Origin: Planctomycetota bacterium
Lineage (GTDB): Bacteria; Planctomycetota; MHYJ01; WSZJ01; JACPWG01
Length of the DNA stretch: 8,381 bases
Assembly: GCA_016220045.1 (NCBI GenBank)
Contig: JACRIP010000677.1
Span: 1-8,381 of the forward strand
Direction: 5' to 3'
This document shows positions 5,030-8,381 of the stretch, piece by piece (the first letter of the stretch is position 1; each line of letters starts with the position of its first letter). Below the pieces are notes generated by a model. The model was not told the origin of the DNA and made no database searches. It was given only the letters and a program-made list of their open reading frames with translations. The position numbers and the translations under genes are program-made.

Positions 5030-5692
5030 ATGCGCAGCCTTACCGCCCTCTTTGAGAACAACCGGGCCTGGGCCGCGGGTAGGCTCCGCCATGACCCGGA
5101 GTTTTTCTCGCGCTTGTTGTCTCAACAGCGCGTCGCGCATCTGTGGATCGGCTGTTCCGACAGCCGGGTACCGGCCAACGAGATCGTCGGCATGGCGCCC
5201 GGCGAGCTCTTCGTCCACCGGAACGTGGCGAACCTGGTGGTCCAGACCGATCTGAATTGCCTCTCGGTGCTTCAGTATGCGGTCGAGGTGCTGCGCGTCG
5301 AGCACGTCATCGTCTGCGGTCATTACGGGTGCGGGGGGATTCAGGCGGCCTACCGCGGGGAGCGGCTGGGCCTGATCGACAACTGGCTGCGCCCCGTCCG
5401 TTTCCTGCGCGAGGGGGCCGCGGAGCAGCTCGAGGCATTGCCCACGGAGGCGGAGCGCCACGATCGACTCTGCGACTTGAACGTGATCGAGCAGGTGGCG
5501 AACGTCTGCCGGACCACGATCCTGCAGGACGCCTGGCTGCGGTCGCAGCCGGTCGCGGTGCATGGCCTGGTGTATGAGCTGGACGACGGGCTGCTGCGCG
5601 ACCTCGGCATGAGCGTCGCCAAAGCGAACGAGGTCGCGGAGCGCTATGCGCGGGCGCGCGGGCGGGTGATCGGGCGGCAGGCCGAGGAGTAG
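5030..5692 (+). CDS. can: Beta-class carbonic anhydrase
   Basis: A 220-residue beta-carbonic anhydrase, the same length as E. coli Can, interconverting CO2 and bicarbonate in the cytosol for carboxylation reactions and pH balance. The zinc ligands are at the family positions: C42 and D44 with the dyad Arg46 in WIGCSDSRVPANEI, and H98 and C101 in VCGHYGCGGIQAA. The motif HRNVANLV follows the first ligands. The C-terminal part (NVIEQVANVCRTTILQDAW, then VHGLVYELDDGLLRDLG) matches the Can/CynT subgroup. There is no signal peptide. The start ATG at 5030 gives exactly the expected N-terminus; only a weak GGTGGA lies 6 nt upstream. It sits 18 nt after tRNA-Pro with no visible promoter of its own, so read-through from the tRNA promoter is likely. 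It is convergent with the kinase gene downstream. Confidence 0.97.
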   Translation: MRSLTALFENNRAWAAGRLRHDPEFFSRLLSQQRVAHLWIGCSDSRVPANEIVGMAPGELFVHRNVANLVVQTDLNCLSVLQYAVEVLRVEHVIVCGHYGCGGIQAAYRGERLGLIDNWLRPVRFLREGAAEQLEALPTEAERHDRLCDLNVIEQVANVCRTTILQDAWLRSQPVAVHGLVYELDDGLLRDLGMSVAKANEVAERYARARGRVIGRQAEE

Positions 5693-5796
5693 GGCGATTC
5701 CGCCTGACGAGGCGTTCGCACGCGGTGCCTGCCCGTTCTGGCCTCTCGACCGTACCGGCGGCATGCACCGAAATCATGGCTTCGGTCGTACTCGTA

Positions 5797-5857
5797 TCTC
5801 GTACTCGTGCTCGTACTCGAATGCCCTGGGCGTTCGAGTACGAGTACGAGTACGAGA
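5797..5857. repeat. 61-bp near-perfect palindrome, copy 2 of the dispersed hairpin element (inverted relative to copy 1)
   Basis: Two 30-bp arms around T5827 pair throughout except two T/G-type positions (5822/5832 and 5809/5845) that remain wobble pairs in RNA. It is built from CTCGTA/TACGAG words like copy 1, with one hexamer unit altered or added, and the centre GCCCTGGGC is the reverse complement of copy 1's. The left flank from about 5725 is homologous to copy 1's minus-strand flank, so this copy faces the other way. It lies in the 275-bp gap between the convergent carbonic anhydrase and kinase genes, where it may stop transcripts from both sides. The remaining gap (5693-5724, 5858-5967) shows no gene. 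Confidence 0.88.
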
Positions 5858-5967
5858 GAAACCGGGGCGCCATCGCGCCGCCAATGTGCGGCGGCCCGAT
5901 GCTCGGCGTCGCCGGGGGGGCGATCAAGGGGGACTCGCGCGTTCGCCCTCTCGGACCTGCACCCCGG

Positions 5968-8199
5968 TCAGCGGCGGCGCCGCATATGCGTGCCCGAGGG
6001 CGGCGGCGGCGGCAGCTTCGCGTGGCACGCCTTGCAGTACCCCTCCAGCACCGCAATCGCCACCTGGCAGTGCGGACAGAAGGCCGATCCGCACTTCGAA
6101 CACTCCGCGTCCCCCCGCTTCTCCACGTTCTTGCACTTCGGGCAGTGGAATTCGTCGTCCATCAGCAGGACGTCGATCTCGCCCGTCTGCTTATTCAGGT
6201 ATTCGCCGCAGACGGAGCACTTGCGCGCGGTCGCCGGGTTGAGGGTATTGCAGAAATCGCATTCGAGCGTCGGACCGCCGAGGCCGCGCGCAGCCAGCGG
6301 TTCGAGCCCCGACTTGATCCGCTCCAGGTCCTTCACCAGCTCTTCCCCGGTCTGGTACCGGTCCGCGGGCTTCTTGGCGATCATTTTCAGCACCACCGCG
6401 CACAGCCCGTCGGAGAGGCTGTCCGAGTACTTTCGGGGACTCTCCGGCTTCTGCTTCGCGTGCATCTGCATCAATTGCAGGGTCTCATTGGCGACGAACG
6501 GCTTGTGCCCGGTAAGGATGAAGTAGAAGGCCACGCCGAGCGAATAGATGTCGGAGCGCGCGTCCACGTTCTTGCCGGTCCAGTGTTCGGGCGACATGTA
6601 ATACGGCGTGCCGGCGATCATCGCGCCCACGTTGCCGGCTACCGTCTTGGCGCTCGCCGACGGCTGCACGTCCTGCGCGAGGCCGAAGTCCATGACCTTC
6701 ACCTCGCCCTTGGCGGAGATCATGATGTTGTCCGGTTTCACGTCGCGATGGATGATGCCGTGCTTGTGCGCGACGGCGAGCCCGCGCGCGACCTCGGCGA
6801 CGATCCGCTGCGCCTCGTCGGCGACGATCCGTCCGCTCTCCGCCAGCGTGTCCGTGAGCGTGCGCCCCTCGATCAGGTCCATCACGATGAAATTGTAGCC
6901 CTGCTCGCGCGCGACGTTGTGCACCTGCACGATGTTCGGATGCTGGATCTTCGCCATCGCCCGCGCTTCGCTCACGAAGCGCGTGATCAACTCGGAGTTC
7001 TCGGCGGAGGCGGGCGGGAGGATCTTGACGGCGTACATCTTGTCGAGGCCTAGGTGTTTCGCCCGATACACGCTGGCCATGCCGCCCTTGCCGAGCTTGG
7101 AGAGGATCTTGCACCCGCCGAGCACCTTGCCGAGGAGCGGGTCGCCGACCGGGTGCAGGTGGACCGAGCCCTCGACGCCCGGCGAGACGATGCGCTTCGG
7201 CACGACCAGGTTGGCGCCGCACTTCATGCACTTGATGGTGCGGCCGGGCTCCAGGCCGGTGACGTTGTACTTGGTGCCGCAGCCCTCGCACTTCAGGATC
7301 GCCTTGTTCTGCTCGGCGAGCAGCTCCTTGACCTGATTGACGGAAAGGACGCCGCGTTCGACCAGGATTTCGCCGACCTGCCGCGCCTTGCCGGCCAGTT
7401 CGCTCTCCTGCTGCAGGCGCAGGGCCTCGGTGACCTGGGCTTCGGTGGCCCAGCCGCGGCGCAGGATGAGCTTGCCGAAGAGGCTCATCGGGCGCGTGGG
7501 CTCGCGGCCGATCGCTCCCCCGCCGGACGAGCCGGGCGCGATGCCGGGAGTCTGGATCGGGGACATGCCGGAGGGGGCGGACGGGCCGGGCGGCGTGCGC
7601 AGCGGGACCGGGCGCGAAGAGCCCCCGTCGGAGACGATTTCGAGGAAGCCCGGGTCGAACGCGAGCGGCGCGGGGGTGGCGGGTGCGGCGGGGGCGGGGG
7701 ACGTTCGGGTCGGGGCGCCGAAGGACGCGGCATGGAGCACGGGCACCGGCGACGGGGTCGGGGAGGCGGCCGCGGGCGGCGCGGGCAGCACGGCGGAGGC
7801 GTCCGGCCGGCCGGGGGCGGCGCGCAGACCGGAGACCGAGAGCGCGGAGACGTTGTGTCCGGAGGAGGCCGGCGCTGGGGCCGCGACCGCGGTCGGGCTC
7901 GATGTGGTCGTCGGGGGGCCGGCGGGCGCCGGGGCCGGACGTGTGGTGGCGGCCGGACGGACCGGCGGGAGAGCGGGGGAGGAGCCGGCGCCGCCGTCGC
8001 CGCCGCCGGAGAGGGCCTGGATGCCGCGGATGGCCTGCACCTGGTCCGCGCTCAGGATGCCCAGCTCGACCAGCACGGCGGGCAGCCCCCGTTCCGGCGC
8101 GGCCTCGACCTGCTGCATGCCCTTGACCAGTTGTTCCGGCGAGACTAGGCCGCTCGCGATGGCGATACGCCCGAACCGGATGTCGTGGGGATCCGGCAT
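5968..8199 (-). CDS. Soluble Ser/Thr protein kinase with zinc-ribbon domains and duplicated GspE-N-like domains
   Basis: A 743-residue kinase. In order: residues 1-65 hold a small helical domain (FGRIAIASGLVSPEQLV... LGILSADQVQ). Residues 66-237 are a Pro/Ala/Ser-rich linker. Residues 238-303 are a second copy of the helical domain (FGKLILRRGWATEAQVTEAL... VGEILVERGVLS), like the N-terminal domain of GspE-type ATPases. Residues 304-327 are a zinc ribbon (C304/C307, C324/C327). Residues about 360-632 are a Hanks-type kinase domain: Gly loop GKGGMASV (370-377), K392 in AVK, HRDVKPDN with catalytic D486, DFG D504, and GTPYYMSPE. Residues 647-725 carry six more CxxC pairs, enough for three zinc ribbons, then a poly-Pro and RRRR end. 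No membrane segment is seen, unlike PknB-type kinases. Start ATG at 8199 is favoured over GTG 8211 because GGAG lies 6 nt upstream of it. Targets are unknown. Confidence 0.93.
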   Translation of the reverse strand: MPDPHDIRFGRIAIASGLVSPEQLVKGMQQVEAAPERGLPAVLVELGILSADQVQAIRGIQALSGGGDGGAGSSPALPPVRPAATTRPAPAPAGPPTTTSSPTAVAAPAPASSGHNVSALSVSGLRAAPGRPDASAVLPAPPAAASPTPSPVPVLHAASFGAPTRTSPAPAAPATPAPLAFDPGFLEIVSDGGSSRPVPLRTPPGPSAPSGMSPIQTPGIAPGSSGGGAIGREPTRPMSLFGKLILRRGWATEAQVTEALRLQQESELAGKARQVGEILVERGVLSVNQVKELLAEQNKAILKCEGCGTKYNVTGLEPGRTIKCMKCGANLVVPKRIVSPGVEGSVHLHPVGDPLLGKVLGGCKILSKLGKGGMASVYRAKHLGLDKMYAVKILPPASAENSELITRFVSEARAMAKIQHPNIVQVHNVAREQGYNFIVMDLIEGRTLTDTLAESGRIVADEAQRIVAEVARGLAVAHKHGIIHRDVKPDNIMISAKGEVKVMDFGLAQDVQPSASAKTVAGNVGAMIAGTPYYMSPEHWTGKNVDARSDIYSLGVAFYFILTGHKPFVANETLQLMQMHAKQKPESPRKYSDSLSDGLCAVVLKMIAKKPADRYQTGEELVKDLERIKSGLEPLAARGLGGPTLECDFCNTLNPATARKCSVCGEYLNKQTGEIDVLLMDDEFHCPKCKNVEKRGDAECSKCGSAFCPHCQVAIAVLEGYCKACHAKLPPPPPSGTHMRRRR

Positions 8200-8205
8200 C
8201 AATAG

Positions 8206-8209
8206 CTCC
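8206..8209 (-). promoter_or_regulatory. Ribosome-binding site GGAG deciding the kinase start
   Basis: On the minus strand GGAG ends 6 nt before the ATG at 8199. It overlaps the alternative GTG codon at 8211, which makes that upstream start less likely. Confidence 0.7.
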
Positions 8210-8270
8210 ACGCTGCGGGTCGCCCGCGCCCCGCTCCGCCGGGCCCGAACTCCCTGAAATGCAAGCCCCC

Positions 8271-8299
8271 ACTATAGTCCGGGGCCGGGCGAAAGTCAA
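8271..8299 (-). promoter_or_regulatory. Sigma70-type promoter for the Ser/Thr kinase gene
   Basis: On the minus strand TTGACT (8299-8294) and TATAGT (8276-8271) are separated by 17 bp. The expected start near 8264 gives a leader of about 65 nt. The -10 box and its CTATAGT context match the cheY-like promoter. Confidence 0.83.
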
Positions 8300-8343
8300 C
8301 CGGGGGTTGCTCCCGGGCTGCATGTCCGTAGCTGCGCAGTTCG

Positions 8344-8373
8344 CGTAGGGGCGCGTCGCGACGCGCCCCTACG
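8344..8373. repeat. Perfect 30-bp palindrome near the window end
   Basis: CGTAGGGGCGCGTCG and its exact complement form a 30-bp perfect palindrome (axis between 8358 and 8359). In RNA it would fold as a stem of about 13 bp with a tiny loop. It lies upstream of the kinase promoter; no T-tract is visible inside the window. It may be a dispersed REP-like repeat or the terminator stem of a neighbouring gene beyond the window. Bases 8300-8343 otherwise show nothing but a short CCGGG/CCCGG stem. Confidence 0.8.
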
Positions 8374-8381
8374 GCCAGGTC

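Noticed and set aside
5725..7053. Plus-strand open frame of 442 codons antisense to the kinase
   Set aside because: Its first part is the hairpin repeat and the rest mirrors kinase codons; no domain is recognisable and the kinase on the other strand is certain.
8300..8316. CCGGG/CCCGG hairpin as a terminator upstream of the kinase promoter
   Set aside because: The stem is only 5 bp of strong pairs with no T-tract on either strand.
6485..8323. Minus-strand open frame of 612 codons overlapping the kinase
   Set aside because: Arg/Pro/Gly-rich out-of-frame shadow of the kinase; the kinase frame holds all the conserved motifs.

Overview
The window is very GC-rich chromosomal DNA with a bacterial layout: short operons, Shine-Dalgarno-like sites, sigma70-type promoters and a CCA-encoding tRNA. 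No phage, plasmid or transposase gene is visible. Several things are compatible with a deep-branching Gram-negative such as a PVC-superphylum or Planctomycetes-like lineage, probably from a metagenome: a large soluble Ser/Thr kinase with zinc ribbons, an AT-hook-rich small protein, and intergenic hairpin elements built from CACGAAGGGC-like or CGAGTA words. That placement is an inference from gene style only.

Layout. At 2-1156 (+) lies the 3' part of a DegT/DnrJ/EryC1/StrS-family PLP aminotransferase, cut by the window edge. At 1156-1436 a large G/C-ended inverted repeat fills the gap to the convergent two-gene signalling operon at 1438-2831 (-). That operon encodes a CheY-like response regulator and, overlapping it by ATGA, a protein joining a CheC/CheX-like CheY-phosphatase domain to a degenerate receiver. 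At 2832-3208 are a strong minus-strand promoter, a 61-bp near-perfect palindrome and a strong plus-strand promoter. At 3209-4145 (+) is a ridA plus cytosolic cyclophilin operon. At 4185-4790 (-) is an AT-hook repeat protein with its own intrinsic terminator and promoter. At 4934-5692 (+) tRNA-Pro(UGG) is followed 18 nt later by a beta-carbonic anhydrase gene. At 5693-5967 a second, inverted copy of the palindromic element sits before the convergent Ser/Thr kinase gene at 5968-8199 (-), which has its own promoter at 8271-8299. A perfect 30-bp palindrome lies at 8344-8373.

How the parts relate. Most genes are housekeeping or stress genes (RidA clears reactive enamines/imines, cyclophilin folds proteins, carbonic anhydrase supplies bicarbonate) mixed with regulators (CheY/CheC-like pair, kinase, nucleoid-type protein). 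No single pathway links them. The most interesting items are the translationally coupled CheY / phosphatase-receiver pair, the two related hairpin elements in opposite orientation, the convergent-gene inverted repeat, the AT-hook protein with a 30-bp tandem repeat, and the kinase with eight CxxC pairs. Four promoters with near-consensus TTGAC(A/T/G) and TATA-type boxes at 17-18 bp spacing, plus a weaker one for the tRNA, give an unusually clear picture of promoter use here.
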